Shown here one piece after another: positions 21,930-35,500 of a stretch of 64,000 nucleotides of DNA; position 1 is the stretch's first letter; every line of letters begins with the position of its first letter. Position numbers and translations under genes: made by a program. This DNA comes from Ailanthus altissimus. Its lineage: Eukaryota; Streptophyta; Magnoliopsida; Sapindales; Simaroubaceae. Below the pieces are notes generated by a model that had not been told where the DNA came from, did not search any database, and worked only from the letters and a program-made list of their open reading frames with translations. The DNA is taken from positions 14,594,501 through 14,658,500 of the forward strand of contig OX327684.1 in the NCBI GenBank assembly GCA_946807835.1, given 5' to 3'.

Positions 21930-23495
21930 ATAATATTCGAGCTCATATGTTTTGAGCTTAATTCTTCTGAGCACCTTACAAGTGCCTTCCTAAATGGGAC
22001 CAGGACTCATTCAATCGAGTTTTTGGTATTCAATACTACTTTTTTCAAGACTAGGTCCCTTTCTGTAAATTCTCATGCTTGAACCGTCTTGCTATAATAT
22101 TGAGCAATCTTTTACTGGTATGTCGTGGTTCGACTCTTCACCAATTTTCTCATATTTTTAACGAGGTATAGGATTTCTTGGATTAACTCCTTCTTCTTCT
22201 TCTTCTTCTCATCAGCATATAACACCTGATGGGTCAGTACCTCAACTTCAATGGGAATCATAGTTTCACACTGGAAAGCCAGGGAGAAGAAGGGTTTCTC
22301 TAGTGGCTATTTTGTTGGTAGTTTTGAGTGCCTAAATTAACTTAGGTAATTCATCGATCCAAGCTCTTTTTTTTTCTTGGTCAACTTTTTTTTAAACATT
22401 TTATTTATAAGCTTAATGGAGGACTCTACTTGCCCATTAGTCTTTGGATAGACTGAGAGGTAAAGTGAAGTTATATACTAAGATGCTTATAAAAGCCTTT
22501 AAAACTTTCATTGTTCAACTGCTTACTGTGATCCATAATAATCACATGTGGTACCCCAAATCAGCAGACTAAATTTTTTTCAAACAAAATCCCTTACCTT
22601 TTTCTTTGTGATATTGATTAGGGGTTCAACTTCTATCCACTTAGTAAAATAATCCATGGCGATAATAGTGTATTTGGCTGAGCCTCTTCTTCAGGGTAGA
22701 AGCCCAATAAAGTTGAGTCCTTACTAAGCTAAAGGCTAGACATGGTTTCAAGTTTTTATAAAGGATATGGGTGTTGTCGGTATATCTTTGAGATGCATTA
22801 TATTTCTAAACCAATTCCTTAGCATCCTAGAATGTTGTGGGCCAACAATATCCTAACCTTAGGTCTTTGTGAGCTAAAGGCTCTACTCTAAGATGGTTTT
22901 CACAAGTCTACTTATAGATTTTTTGAAGTATATATTTGGGTTTGTTAGGCTTCAAACACCTCAAATATGGATAAGACGATACCCTCAGTGATAGAGGATA
23001 CCATCATTCATCATTCAACATGTATTGAGTTATATATCTGAGTTCACACGCTTCTAACTTTTTTGTGGTAGTTCCCTATTCTCTATATATTTTTTGATAA
23101 GATTCATCCAACTAGGGTAAGGATCCACCTACATTATCCTTATTGCTTTTTTAATATTTGTTTCTAGAACGAATTCAAAGGTACTGAGTGAGGTATTCGA
23201 GCTTCCTTGGTTGGGATAATTGCAAAAATATGTCTACGCTATGGTTTTGCCTTTAGTATCCGTTGAATTGTGACCTCCTCAAACTGCTTTATGAGTTCAT
23301 TAACCTTTTAGAGCCATGTAGCTATATGGTCTCTTTAAGCCTTAAAGTCTTTGTTTACATGGTTGTTACAAGTTGCGAGTAATTCTTAATAAGGATCTTT
23401 TTAGTTAATAGTGCTCAGGCAACCTTGAGCCTAGCTAAAAAGGCCTCATACTTAGCATTGTTGTTGGAAGATAGAAAGCTAAATCAGATTGCTGG
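21930..23495 (-). pseudogene. GYP-4: gypsy RNase H-integrase remnant
   Basis: On the minus strand from 23495: an RNase H segment (NNNAKYEAFLARLKVA, about 23150-23490); an integrase zinc-binding region (about 22760-22960, with ENHLR and AHKDLR histidines, but both expected cysteines of the KCxxCQR motif replaced); the catalytic core beginning TIIAMDYFTKWIEVEPL (about 22560-22690), where the D of AMDYF is the first DDE residue; and a C-terminal segment (QYYSKTVQ...ERDLVLKKV, about 21960-22110). Many stops and frameshifts are present. The element lacks its other parts: it is cut by the GYP-3 LTR on one side and by GYP-2 on the other. Confidence 0.8.
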
Positions 23496-24860
23496 TGGTG
23501 TGAATTAATAGCTAAGCACAAGTGCACGCTATTGTATCAAGTAATATAGAAATGAAGTCTAAACATCGTTCCCACAGAGACTTATTTAATCTACTTCTTT
23601 CAATCAAGTATTAAAATTAATCATACTTAACTTTCATTCATACGAATCTAAAGATGAATGTTGTCTAATTAATATAATTCTACAAAATTAAATCTAATAT
23701 TAATTAAAAAGCAAGTAAGGGTTATAATTCACCAATAAAAAGGAATCTAGGATTTCGACTTATTCCCTAATATTTCATTGAACTTATTAATCTCTTAGTT
23801 AATCCCTTAATAATAAATTGTTGGCTAGACTCTAATCTCATTATAAGCCTTTGTCGATGGTTAAATAACTATATTACACCCGTAACAATTACCTATATAT
23901 GTATGGTAATTCGAATAGAATAAAATTCATTAAGAACAAGTCTAATCATACCATACATGCCATCTAGGTATATATCTATCCTATATGGAACTTATAGCTG
24001 TCACCTTATGATTATGCATTAAACTATCATAGGCTAAATGCATTAAATTATCATAGGCTAAACGCATAAATTCCTCTCTAGAGTTCATTAGGGTTCCTTG
24101 AACAATCAATTTATTGGCCAGATATAATGAAAGCATTAAACACAAGATAATATGAATCAATTTAATCTATTAAGTTCATAAATTAAGAGAGTCAATAAAT
24201 CTAACTGCATATTAGGTTCAAAATTCTAACTATAAATCAAAAAAGTTTAGTTCATAATGAATCAAAGAATATCGAAGTAAATAATTGAGGACATTATGAA
24301 CTAGATTATAATGATAAGAGAATATAAGAAACTAAACAAGAACACAACATTCATTGCTTCTTTCTTTTTTGAGTGATGTGCAAGTCTTAATCTTCAATCT
24401 TCGAATCTTTGTTTGAATCTCTTGTTTTTATGTTTGTTTTTGTTTGCTCTAATTTTTCCTGTAATATTCTCTCATTTTTGCTATGAAAAAGAGTGTTTTT
24501 ATAGGTTTCGTAATCTTAAGGATGTAGGGCTTCGAATCCAAGTGTATTAGGGACTTTTAGGATAGGGTTTCTTTTATCGTACGAGCGCCGTGGCTCTCAG
24601 ATTTGGAAAAGAAGAGAGTTAGGTTACTTCCTAGGCACTGCAGTGTTGGCGTTTCTGCTTCGAGCACTGCGGCGCTGCCCCTGGTTCCTCTGAATCTCTA
24701 TTTTTCTTTGTTTCATGCTCGATGCTTCTAGTATCTTCACGCTGTAGGTAATAAACCTATATGTGATCAAAAATCTCAGATAAATAGCCAAATACTCTTG
24801 ATTTGAAGAAAACACTAAGTGTAAGATAATAAAAATAATAAACTATATATGCCTTTATCA
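23496..24860 (-). repeat. GYP-3 3' LTR
   Basis: On the minus strand it starts TGATAAAGGCATATATAG at 24860 and ends ...AATTCACACCA at 23496, 1365 bp. It is preceded on its own strand by the polypurine tract aagcttaggggtatt. A block of GCGCCGCAGTGC-like words (about 24590-24690) lies before a TATAAAAA at about 24497-24505. The solo LTR 46054-50842 is the same family. Confidence 0.85.
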
Positions 24861-25389
24861 AATACCCCTAAGCTTAAGACTTTAATCATTCTCGAGCAAA
24901 ATAAAAATAAATAATTACAATTATTACTTAACTCTAGATAAAATGAAAAATCACAACTAAAAATAATCAAATATAAGTTATAAAAAAATAAGGTTGAAAT
25001 AAGTTCAAGATTCATGATATAAGAGTTATCTCAAGCATCTCTTGTTTCTTAATGACTTGTAAAAATAAATTCAACCACTATTTCTATTTCTTATAATGGA
25101 TTAATGATCATCATCTCAACTGAAAACTAAAATGCTAAAAAAATTCAACACACATGACAACCAGAAAGTTTTATATAGCAAAAATAAGCCCAAGTTAAGT
25201 GTTTTCCACCCCCAAACATAAATTTTGAAATTATTTCCAATGTCAAAAAATAAAAAGTTAAGAGTAAGAAACTTCCCTGGTAATTGAAGATTAAAGATTG
25301 CAACAGTCTAACTTGATGTGACTGTTTTTTTTCCTTATCTTTTAATGCTTGCAATGCTTGTGCACTTGATTTAGCGTTGTCGACTTGAT

Positions 25390-25709
25390 AGGGCTTTCTC
25401 TATTCTTAAGTGGATCAAAGGTGATTGTAGAGGTATCTTGGTATGTTTTCTTGTTGGTCTCCTTTCTTTTGGCTTTCATAGCCTTATAATTACGCTTTAG
25501 GTAGTAGCTTTTGATTTATATTTATTGTACTTCTCCAAAAAGACTTTAATCTTAGATTGGGGAAGAGAGTCACTTTTCCCATTCTCTTTGATCTTTTCAG
25601 GAGAGTGCTGGTCATACTTTTTCTTTCTTTTCCTTCCATGCCTCAACGCTTTTTTTTTTGTATGTAAGAATTCATTGCTTCCATCTTTTTGAGCTACAAA
25701 AGTTGTTGC
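25390..25709 (-). pseudogene. GYP-3 basic tail of gag-pro
   Basis: Minus strand from 25704: KKMEAMNSYIQKK, ALRHGRKRKKKYD, then SKIKVFLEKYNKYKSKATT, a Lys/Arg-rich run with KPKERR, and TSTITFDPL. This is the same tail seen in GYP-1 and GYP-2. The following CCTATCAAGTCGACAACGCTAAATCAAG matches the post-ORF block, but the hairpin itself has been lost. The region 24861-25389 between tail and polypurine tract is short and non-coding compared with about 2 kb in GYP-1. Confidence 0.7.
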
Positions 25710-27619
25710 TGTTAGGATTGGTGCTTATGTGCCATCCATGTAAGTACAAATATTTATAATTTATATAAATATAAATTTTCATTAAATCGATAATTACTTA
25801 ATTATATGGTACTATGATTGTTACGCTATAGACATTGTATGATCTGAAGGAATTCAGATCTAGTCTAAAAGAGTTTAAATTAGCGCTAAGAGTTAGCATC
25901 GCTGAGAATTATAATTACTAATAGTTAGCACTTCTAAGAGTTAGCATATTGTAAAAGTCAACAAATATATAAGAGTTGGAGCCTTGTTTGTAACGGGACA
26001 AAGACCTGGGGGTATACTAGTAATGACATAGTTAAAAAGAGTTATAATTAAGTGCTAGAAAATGTCATTACGTAAGTATGTTCTCAAACATTATGTTCCT
26101 AATCTATTTCACTGATGCAGGTTTATCGGTGGATCCCTTTTATATAGATCAGTTTATGTCATGCCTGTAGGATACAAATGGTTATTTTTAACTGACCGAG
26201 AGCTTGGAGCTCATATAAACATACAAGTATCCAGTTAGGTCTGGATATCAAACAGATTTACAAGAACCCCAATAGATATCCTATGTAAGCCATCAATGAA
26301 AAGTCTTTTCAAGTTGAGTAGTATATGTGGTCCTTTGACCTGAGCACCACGGTGGGCTTATAAGTGATCCACTATACTTTTGTTCTATGCATGTCAGAGG
26401 CTTTCTATAGTCTGAACGCTGGGTGTCACTGGGTATAGTCCGATGCTTATGGAGACCAGTGTATGTAAATATAGGATCTGTTAGCTCATATAAGGAGTAT
26501 AATATATCTAGATGCTCCGAGATTGTATCTCATAAAATTTTATAGCCACAAGTATTAACCTGAGAAAAGAGTTTCTCACAAGGTTGAACAATATAGCAAA
26601 TGTGTTTGCATATATTGTTCATTAAGACACAAATCTGGAGATAGGTTATGGAAGAGTATAGGGGGATTTATCGGTGATGATCTATGTCCCCGTACATTCA
26701 GGATATAGATGACAGAAGGACTATATGTATACGCTATGACTTCAACTTATATGGTCAACGCATTGATTTTGAATATCTATAACGTGTGTGTGGAGTATTG
26801 ATCATGGACTTATGGAATTGGAGTATTGATCATGGACTTATGGAATAGTTCTATATAAAAAATTAGGCGTAGACCTAAATAGTCCCAAAATATGAAGTGT
26901 ACTTATTGTACATTAGGGCAGCATACCAAATTGAATTGTTCAGTCAAGTAATATCCAGCATGACCACGGAATGCGTGCGTATTCGTATGTAAGTGTTAAA
27001 TAGATTAATTAGTTGACAATTGTTGTTGACTAAATCTAAATTGACACGTGGCATATGGTGGGCCTTTGGTTGAGTGTTTACTAAGTGTGTGATATGGTGG
27101 GATCTACTAGGGATCTACTTGCTAACCAAGTTAAGGGGCAAAACAGTAATTTCATATATTGATTATTTGTAGTTAAATAATCAAATTTTTTTATTATAAT
27201 ATAATATAATATTATTTGTTATAATATTAATATATATATACTTGGTGCCCAAGTATATATATAATATTATTATTTAATTTACTATTTATATATATATGTA
27301 CTTGGTGGCTAAGTATATATATATTTAATTATATTATATTATATATATGTTTATATGTGTGTGAAACGAATTAAAGAATGGAAAATTGTTGTTGTTGTGT
27401 TGTTTTGAACATAAGGTAATTGGTCAAAACTTGAGTAAGAAGTGGGGAATTTGATCTCTTAAAAAAATTGATTTCAAGTATTGAAATTGATTTTTCTCAT
27501 TTATGTATGTGATGCATATATGTATAATTAAAACATGTATGAGATACATATTTTATATAATGAATACATGGAACATGTATACATTGTAAAACTGTAGACT
27601 TGAATCACACACCCCTACA
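25710..27619 (+). repeat. COP-1 5' LTR
   Basis: 1910 bp. Conserved boxes shared with the other copia LTRs include 'gtcctttgacctgagcacca', 'gtgatccactatac' and 'gctgggtgtcactgggtat'. Two AT-rich inverted repeats with loop-proximal acttggtgcccaagt (about 27221-27270) and acttggtggctaagt (about 27286-27325) lie in the last third. A 29-bp tandem duplication is at about 26796-26850. It lacks about 300 bp that the 3' LTR retains near 44300-44640. Confidence 0.85.
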
Positions 27620-27623
27620 AAAA

Positions 27624-27636
27624 TGCTATCAAAGCA
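27624..27636 (+). promoter_or_regulatory. COP-1 primer-binding site
   Basis: tgctatcaaagca follows the LTR after 4 bases. It corresponds to the initiator tRNA-Met complement TGGTATCAGAGC with substitutions. The minus-strand COP-2 has TGGTATCAAAGCA at the same place, so A in place of G at this site is a family trait. Confidence 0.75.
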
Positions 27637-28310
27637 TTGTGTATTGATTTGGGTAAACATTTGAGTGTGAAAGTGTTGTTGATAAAGTCCTAGTGTCAAA
27701 TGGTGCATTTTGAGTGTTAAAACGGGTATACCAAGGTGGAAATGATTTTGGGCATTGCAGCTTTGATTTTTGGTGTTGAATGCTGCGATTTTAGTGTTAA
27801 AATGGGTATATTAAAGCTAATATGACACTGAGTGCGGCTTTAGTTTTTGGTGCCACAGTATTGAAGCTTTCCAGGCTCTAGCGCCGCGACGATGAGGGTT
27901 TTGCTTTGTAGTACCATAACATTAAGGCTTGGCACTGAGGCGTTGGGGTTTTTTTCCCCAGTGCCACAGCGATGAAGGGTTGGTGCCACGACGCTTGTAA
28001 CCTAGCACTGCGACATTGACAATGTTCACTCAAATAGTACTTTTTATAGTAATTTTAAACAGTGTTTCATATAAAAAAATGTATGTGTGGGTTTATGAGA
28101 TGTAATAATGAAAGTTATCGGTGTACATTATAAACCAATGTTTATGAGATGTAGTGATAAAAATTATTAGTCTGCATTATAAACCAAGATTTATGAGATG
28201 CATTAATATGAGTTATCAGTTTGCATTATAAACTAGGATCATTTTATTTCTGTACTGGTAACCACAATGGAAGCCTTACTAATGGGGGTTAGTTGTGTTT
28301 GTATAAAAAT
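27637..28310 (+). other. COP-1 leader, first part, with tandem repeat
   Basis: Untranslated leader. Bases about 27760-28010 contain GC-rich words such as gtgccacagcgatgaag and agcgccgcgacg. Bases 28088-28241 are three imperfect copies of a unit of about 51 bp (ttatgagatg...cattataaacca). The leader is cut at about 28310 by COP-2 and resumes at 35987. Confidence 0.7.
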
Positions 28311-28319
28311 AAATAAATG

Positions 28320-30990
28320 ATTGAGAGATCTATTAATGTACAAAGATTGAGAGAGTCCTATCAGCCTTCAAGTTCTATCTCTATAAAGCTTTATACCTAG
28401 AATATATAAGGCCTCTTCCAAATCTTTCATGGAGAAATTCTTACTTAGGTAACCTTTTATTGACTGCAACATACCGATATCATTCTTAATGATTAGTATG
28501 TCATCTACATAGAGAATTAAAAAGATAACCATGCTTCTACTGACCTTTTTATACACACATGCCTCATTTTTATTTTTGATAAAACCAAACCCCCTGATTA
28601 CCTTATCAAAATGAAGATTTCAGCTTCGAGAAGTCTACTTAAGTTCATAAATGAACTTTTTAGTTTGCATACAAGACTATAAGTAAGGCTGGATGCAAAA
28701 CCTTCAGATTGTTTCATAAATATCTCTTCTTTAAGATATCCATTTAGGAACGTTGTCTTTACATCTATCTGCCAAATTTCAAAGTCATAGTACGCAACAA
28801 TTGCCAATAATATTATTATTGACTTAAGCATCGCAACTGGTGCAAAAGTTTACTCAAAATAATCTCAGATCGTTAAGTATAATCTTTTGCTACCAGACGG
28901 GCCTTAAAGGTCTCTAACTTTTCATTTGGCTCATGCTTCCATTTGTAAACCTATTTGCAGCTAATAAGAATTATTCTTTCAGAAAGCTCAACTAAGTCCC
29001 AGACTTAGTTTTGATACATAGAGTCAATTTTAGATTTCATGACATTTTGCCAATTTCTCAAATCAATATCTAATATTGTCTTTCTATAGGTTAAAAGACC
29101 ATTCTCTTCAACTAAAAAAAAAACTTAAAGATACCTTTAGGTATCACACCAAACCTTTTAAGTTGCCTCGATATCTTTTGTTATCTATATAGAGGGTGTG
29201 TAAAAGGTAATTTGCTCAATTGAGCTTATGGTTCCATCTTTGATTCATTTTGATTGACTTCATCAAGATCAATCTTCCTAAAATCCCTATAATCTATGAG
29301 AAACTATTTCTCTAGGAAACTGGTATTCCAAGCAATGAACACATTTCATTCCTTGGGATCATAGAACTGGTATCCCATTGAGTTCATAGATAACTAATGA
29401 ACCGATACTTGTATCCTCTGGGTGCAAGTTTATCCTATTTTGTAACTCTTATATAAGAAAAACAACTTTAATCTTAAAATATTTCAGATTCATATTCCTT
29501 CCAGTCTATATCTCATAAAGAATGGATGGAACGGCTTTAGATGGAACTGTATTCAATACATGAGCAGCAGGTTATAAAATATAGCCTTAAAGATATTTAT
29601 AGACAACTTCAAATCTTAAAATATTTAAGATTTAGATTCCATTTAGTCTATATCTCATAAGGAATAGAGGGAATAACTTTAGATAGAACTCTATTCAATA
29701 TATGAGTAACAGGTTGTAGAGTATAGCCCCAAAGATATTTATAGCGATCAGAGAAGCTCATCATTGATCGGACCATATCTAATAAAGTCCGATTCCTTAT
29801 TTTTGAGACACTGTTATGTTACAGAGTAGTTGAAGGACTATACTGAGTGAGAATCCCATTCTTCTTTAAATAATTTAGAACTTCACTGCCTATGTATTCA
29901 TCGCCTTGATCTGATCAAAGGCATTTGACATATATACCGGTTTGTTTCTCTACTTCAAGTCTAAATTCTTTAAACTTTTCAAAAGTCTCAGATTTGTGTC
30001 TCATAAGACACACATGACCATATTGTGACAAATCATCGATGAAGGTTACAAAGTATTGAAATCCACCTATAGTAGCATAATTCATTGCACCACATACATC
30101 ATTATGTATAAGTTCCAATAAACTAGTGGCACGGTGACTAACATCAGTAAAGAGAGATTTGGTCATTTTTCCTTAAATGCATAATTCAAATCAAGTATTC
30201 AACCATCCTTAACCAGATGGGATAGACGTTCAATGCTTATATGACCTAATCTCATATGCCACTTACTATGTTAACTTGTACATTCATGACATTTTGTATT
30301 GTAATTAATATATAATAGCCATTAATTAATTTACAATCAGCTATCATAACATTATGCATATCATATAAACATAAAGAATAATTTAATCAATATATAATGA
30401 CCATTAATTAATTTACAATCAGCTATCATAACATTATGCATATCATATAAACATAAAGAACAATTTCGTATATATATATATGATAACCCTCACTGTCAAG
30501 TAAATGAAGGAATACTATCTGTCTCAAAATACTAAGTACATAAAGATAATTATACAACACTATAGTTCTGTTACATAAGAGATGTAAATCAAAATGTCCA
30601 TAGCCTCGACCTAAAGGAAATCTCGATTTCTAACACGAAGCTAAATCTCTCATTGTTGCAATAGTCTAACTTTCCTCAGACCTTGTAACATATTACAGAT
30701 GTAAGAAAGAGAAGCAGTATCCAATACCTAGTCAGAATTAGCATCATATACTAAAGAAATGTCAATAATAGGTAAATATTTACATAAGGGATTCTTCTTT
30801 ACTGAGGCAAGGTATCTCTGACAATTTCTCTTCTAGTTTCCTTCTTCGCCACAGTGAAAACACTTTCCTTTTTTTTTACGGATTGGATATGGTTCGCCTT
30901 TCAAGACCAATCTTGGGTGTTTACCTCACCTTCTCTTTTTTCTTTCCTTTAGACTTCCCAAAAGCTCTAAGAGCAGAAGATGAAGCACCC
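28320..30990 (-). pseudogene. COP-2 protease-integrase-RT remnant
   Basis: Minus strand. A zinc knuckle near 30830-30870 reads CFHCGEEGN with the histidine replaced, followed by a degenerate protease. Integrase is at about 29500-30240: ELIHNDVCG and FIDDLS carry two acidic core residues, and the frame 29915-30166 is open. An internal tandem duplication of about 130 bp lies at 29482-29745, and one of about 86 bp at 30304-30470. RT is at about 28320-29130, with FEIWQIDVKTTFLNGYLKEE and an intact LYVDD active site (near 28490-28515). Stops and frameshifts separate the blocks. The enzymes would copy RNA to DNA and insert it. This copy cannot. Confidence 0.8.
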
Positions 30991-31059
30991 TGAACAAAAG
31001 AGGGATGATCCTACCTTGTTCATGTCCTCTTCTGCTGTCTTCAACATATTATGAAGATC

Positions 31060-31616
31060 ATTATAAGACAGTGTCATTTTTTACATATTAAAATTCATTA
31101 GGAATTGTCTAAAAGATCTTGGAAGCAATTGAAGAATCAAACTATTGCCTAGATATTTGTTCAGTGTAATGTTCATCGTCTCCAATCTTTTGATTATAGA
31201 AATCATATTGAGGACATAGGGACTCAGTGAACTGCCCTCAGAAAGTCTACACTGAAAATGCGATTTAGCAACCCTATATGCCACAACCCGAGGACGGTCG
31301 CCAAAAAGCTCATTTAAATAAAACATGATGCTAAAAACATTACCCATATGAGCATGCTCTCTGTAATTATATAGACATAGAGGCAAGGACATAAGATATA
31401 ACTTTTAAATAATCATCCAGCTATTTTTGATAAGTCACACTCTCCTTTGGGGTAGCTTCATCAAAAATTCCTCTAGGTATACGCTGATCTATCACATATC
31501 CAAGTTTTTCAGATTCGAGAACAATTCTCAGATTCATTAACTAGTCGTTATAGTTTTCTACCTCTTTTAAGTTGGTTCGCATCTCATATGCATGCCAACG
31601 GATTAGATGAGGCCAT
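31060..31616 (-). pseudogene. COP-2 gag remnant
   Basis: ATG at 31616 (MASSNPL) opens the gag frame, with a stop after about ten codons. The UBN2/copia gag core is at 31081-31392: SIMFYLNELFGDRPRVVAY, then SPYVLNMISIIKRLETMN, then LILQLLPRSFRQFLMNFN. COP-1 starts its gag in the same way (MAATNPLVR). The start was chosen by this match. Confidence 0.75.
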
Positions 31617-32591
31617 TTTATCTCTACAAGAGAAAATAAGAAATTTTAACGAAAAATAAATATTTCAATCTATACATTTTTAAATTTAAAACATCCTCCC
31701 ATTGCTTTACATAAACTTTTAAATTTCTCAAAAAAGGGAAAATGATAATTTAAACTCTTTAAATTATACAGCAAGAAGTAGACCCCATTGACATTTTACT
31801 TCGACCTCACGCTTTTGCAATATTGGTCATTGTAAAATTCAAAAGGTAGACAACTCTTGTCAATTGCATCTCATGCAATTCTTATGATTGATTTTAAACA
31901 CACCTTATCCTTACGCTTTAACAATATTGAATAAGTGTATTTCAGATTAACTTGTTATTGATCAAATATATGTTACTGATACTACCTTTATACTTTAGCA
32001 ATATTGAGCAATACGTTTGCATATATTTGCCTCATCTCATGTTTAACCAGTATAGTCTAAATCACACCGACCAAAACCCTTACGCTTTAGTAATATTGGG
32101 AATAACCAATATGACCTAACTAATACCATATTGACAATACAAATGAACGTATAATATTATCTTATAATGGTACACAATTCAATCTGACTAAGAGAGATTA
32201 CTAAATTTTATCCTTATATCATGAGATTGTGATTCTTAATCACATATTTATTTTGTGCAAAATAACTAACCCCCATCAGTAGGGCTCCTATTGTGGTTAC
32301 TAACAAAAATAAATAGCCCATAATTTTATGACTTTCTTAGGTTTCAGGAACTGCGACATTGAAAGCCCAGCCTCCAATGTCGTAGAACCAACCTAAATGC
32401 GTTGCGGTGCTAGATCTCTACCCTAGCCCCGTGACACTCAGCTTACAGGGCTACAACATCCCTTTCAGCTACATCCTGATTATAAATTTTTTCAACACTT
32501 GAAACACATAATCAATAGCACCGAAAAAATCCAAGTACGCCGCGTACACTCCAATATAAGCACAAACAACACAGTGCTTTGATACCATTTT
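31617..32591 (-). promoter_or_regulatory. COP-2 leader and primer-binding site
   Basis: The primer site TGGTATCAAAGCA (minus strand, 32575-32587) follows the LTR after 4 bases and matches initiator tRNA-Met. The leader repeats the word ctttagcaatattg (plus-strand reading) near 31812, 31916, 31990 and 32084. It also carries a GC-rich block at 32350-32460. No coding frame is present before the gag ATG. Confidence 0.75.
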
Positions 32592-35500
32592 TGTTGGTGT
32601 TATGTGTGTGTGCCATTCTATGGGTGAATGTGTGTATTATAAATAATTTAAATATCACATGTCTCAAGTGCAATGTAGTGGAATAAATATATATACATTA
32701 CAGTCTCATTACTCTAATGAAATTAAAAGACTCATCCTTGAAGCGTGCTTTAAACAATTCTAGTTTGGACGTCGTGGGTTTCCTCAAGCTAGAATAGTAG
32801 CTTCATTATTTGAAATATCTGAAGTAACTTTTTGCTTCTAATGAATTTTTGTCTCTCAAAGAGCTTAAGGTTACCCTTAACCTTTAAAGAAACTGAAATA
32901 ATTTCAATTTTACTCAAAATGAACTCTATCGAATTCACACAATTCGGCCAAATTTATAACAAGCGATTGCCGCTTATTATAACCAAACAAAAGCAACAAA
33001 GTTGACATTTGTTAAAGGTTGACAAGGCAATATAAAAGCTTAGTCACTTGTTCAAATAGTTGTTTCACTTACAAAGCAATTAATGGCTTTTAAAAATTGA
33101 AAACACACTACCTATTTCTAATAAATTTATAATTGATTTTCTTTTAATTTCATTCAATTAAAAGTCAACACTTGGTAAGACATTTGATTAAACAAGTAAA
33201 CAAATTCATTTGAATAATCTTAATGGGCGATACAATATACTATGAAACAATAATTATTTCATAGCTATATTTACCAATGCCCAATTTAGCACCCTTACAA
33301 ATTATTGGCACAATTTAAGGTATACATTAAGTAGATAGAAGTGTCAAATCTCACTTGGCACAATTTTAAGTTTAACACTTAAACTTTAGGTACTCCCTGA
33401 GAGGTCTTGAAATAAATAAATGACCTAATGAAATATATTATGAAATAATAATTGTTTCATAGCTTTATCCACAAATGCTCAATTAAGTACCTATATAAAT
33501 TATTGGCACAATTTGAGGCATAACTAGCTAGATAAAAGTGTCAAGACTCACTTGACATAATTTTAGGTTTAACACTTAAACTTTAGCTACTCCCCAAGAG
33601 GACTTGAAATAAATTCATAGATTCTGAAAACTTCCCAAATCGAACAATTCAATCCAGTGCTCTACTCATGTGCTCAACGAGTACACTTCATAAAGAGAGA
33701 CTCCCTAGGTTCACACCCATTTTGTCTCACAGAATATTTCTTAAGTCCATAATCGATGCCTCACATACATGTTATGGATAATACAAAAATAGCGAATTGA
33801 ACCATACAAGTTTAGGTTAATCCATATTCGTACAATTTCTTCATCATTATATCTTAGAAGAGCGAAGATATAGATAACCATTGTCAAGTACCCTATTGCT
33901 CAACTATAAACTTATCTCTTCGATTCGTATTTGATTGATGCTTTACTAGCTAAGCGCAAACACATGCTATCGTATCAAGTAATATAGGATTTTAAGTCCA
34001 GGTATCGTCCTACAGGGACTATGCGATCTAATTCTATAAATCAAGTACTAAAATTGTACCTACTTAACTTTTATTCAGAAAATCATAATCTAAAATTTAT
34101 TTAACTAATCTACTCTATTAATTAAATGAACAAAAGTAAAGGATAGAATTCACAAATAAAGATAATCTAGGATCACTTAGTTAATCCCTTAATACCAATT
34201 AATTGGCTTAGACACTAATCTCATCGTAAGCCTTTGTCGATGGTCAAGTGACTATATTATGCATTCTAACAATCACCTATATGTCTATGGTAATCAAATT
34301 AGAATGTAATTCATTAAGATCAAGTCTAAATTATACCATACATGCTACCTAGGTATATGTCTATCTTAGATGGAACTCATAGTTGTTACCTTATGATCAT
34401 GCATCAAACTATCCTAAGCTAAAACATGAATCCCTCCGTCGAGTTCATCATGGTTTGGTAATCATTCAAAATATTGATCAGGTATAATGAAAGCATTAAA
34501 ACACAAGATAGAATGAATTAATTGAATGTATCAAATTCATAAAGTAAAAATTAACACAATCCAAATTCATATTAGGTTCATATAGCCTAACACTAGATGA
34601 ATAATTTATCCCATCATAAAATCAAAAGTATCTAACCAAGTCATAAAGATCAACAAGAATAGAGCATAATGATAAAGAAAGAGAAGAAAAACTAATCAAA
34701 GTGACTCTTTGATGTGCTTCTTGCTCAATTTTGACTTGAAGCTTAAATCTTGATCTTGATTCTTCAATATTTAACTTTGATCTTTAATTTTATATTATGA
34801 ATTCTTTCTCTAATTTTTTGCCTCATTTCTTCTCTTCCCCCAATTAGGGTTTTTGGCAATCTATTTATAGGTTTATGTCTTCAAATTACTGTTTACAAGT
34901 TACTGTAGCAAAATATTGTTAACGTATTACTATTCACCGCCACGCGCACTGCTGAAGTCTAGGCGCTGAGATACTGTTTTAAGTGCTGCGGCTCTTGGTA
35001 CTGTAGCGAATCACTGTATCTAGTCACTGTAGCAATTTATTTTTTGGCTTATTTTCATTAGAGTTTTGACCATATTTGCTTCATTGACTCCAAGCCTATA
35101 AAAATAATAATAAAATACTTCAAAAGTCAAATAATCTTAATTTTTATGAATAAATAATAAGTTTGGAAGATGAAAATATTAGACTTTATGAACCCTTATC
35201 AGTATTCCAATAAATAATATCTACAAACTCTTTTAAGATATTGTTTATACCAGAGAAACTCTTTCTCCGGTTAATGCTTATGGCCATAAGACTTCTTAGA
35301 ATATAATCTTAGAGTATCTAGATATTTAACTCACCCATAGGACCTGATGGAGCCCATATTTACATGTACCGGACTTCATAAGCATCAGACCATACCCAGC
35401 AATACCCAATGGTCAAACCATAAAAGGTCTCTAACATGTGTGAAACTTAAGTATGGTGAATAACTCACAATCTACAGTGGTGCTCAGGTGAAAGGACCAC

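Noticed and set aside
28088..28241. CRISPR-like spacing of tandem units
   Set aside because: Only three imperfect units without unique spacers, inside a plant copia leader.
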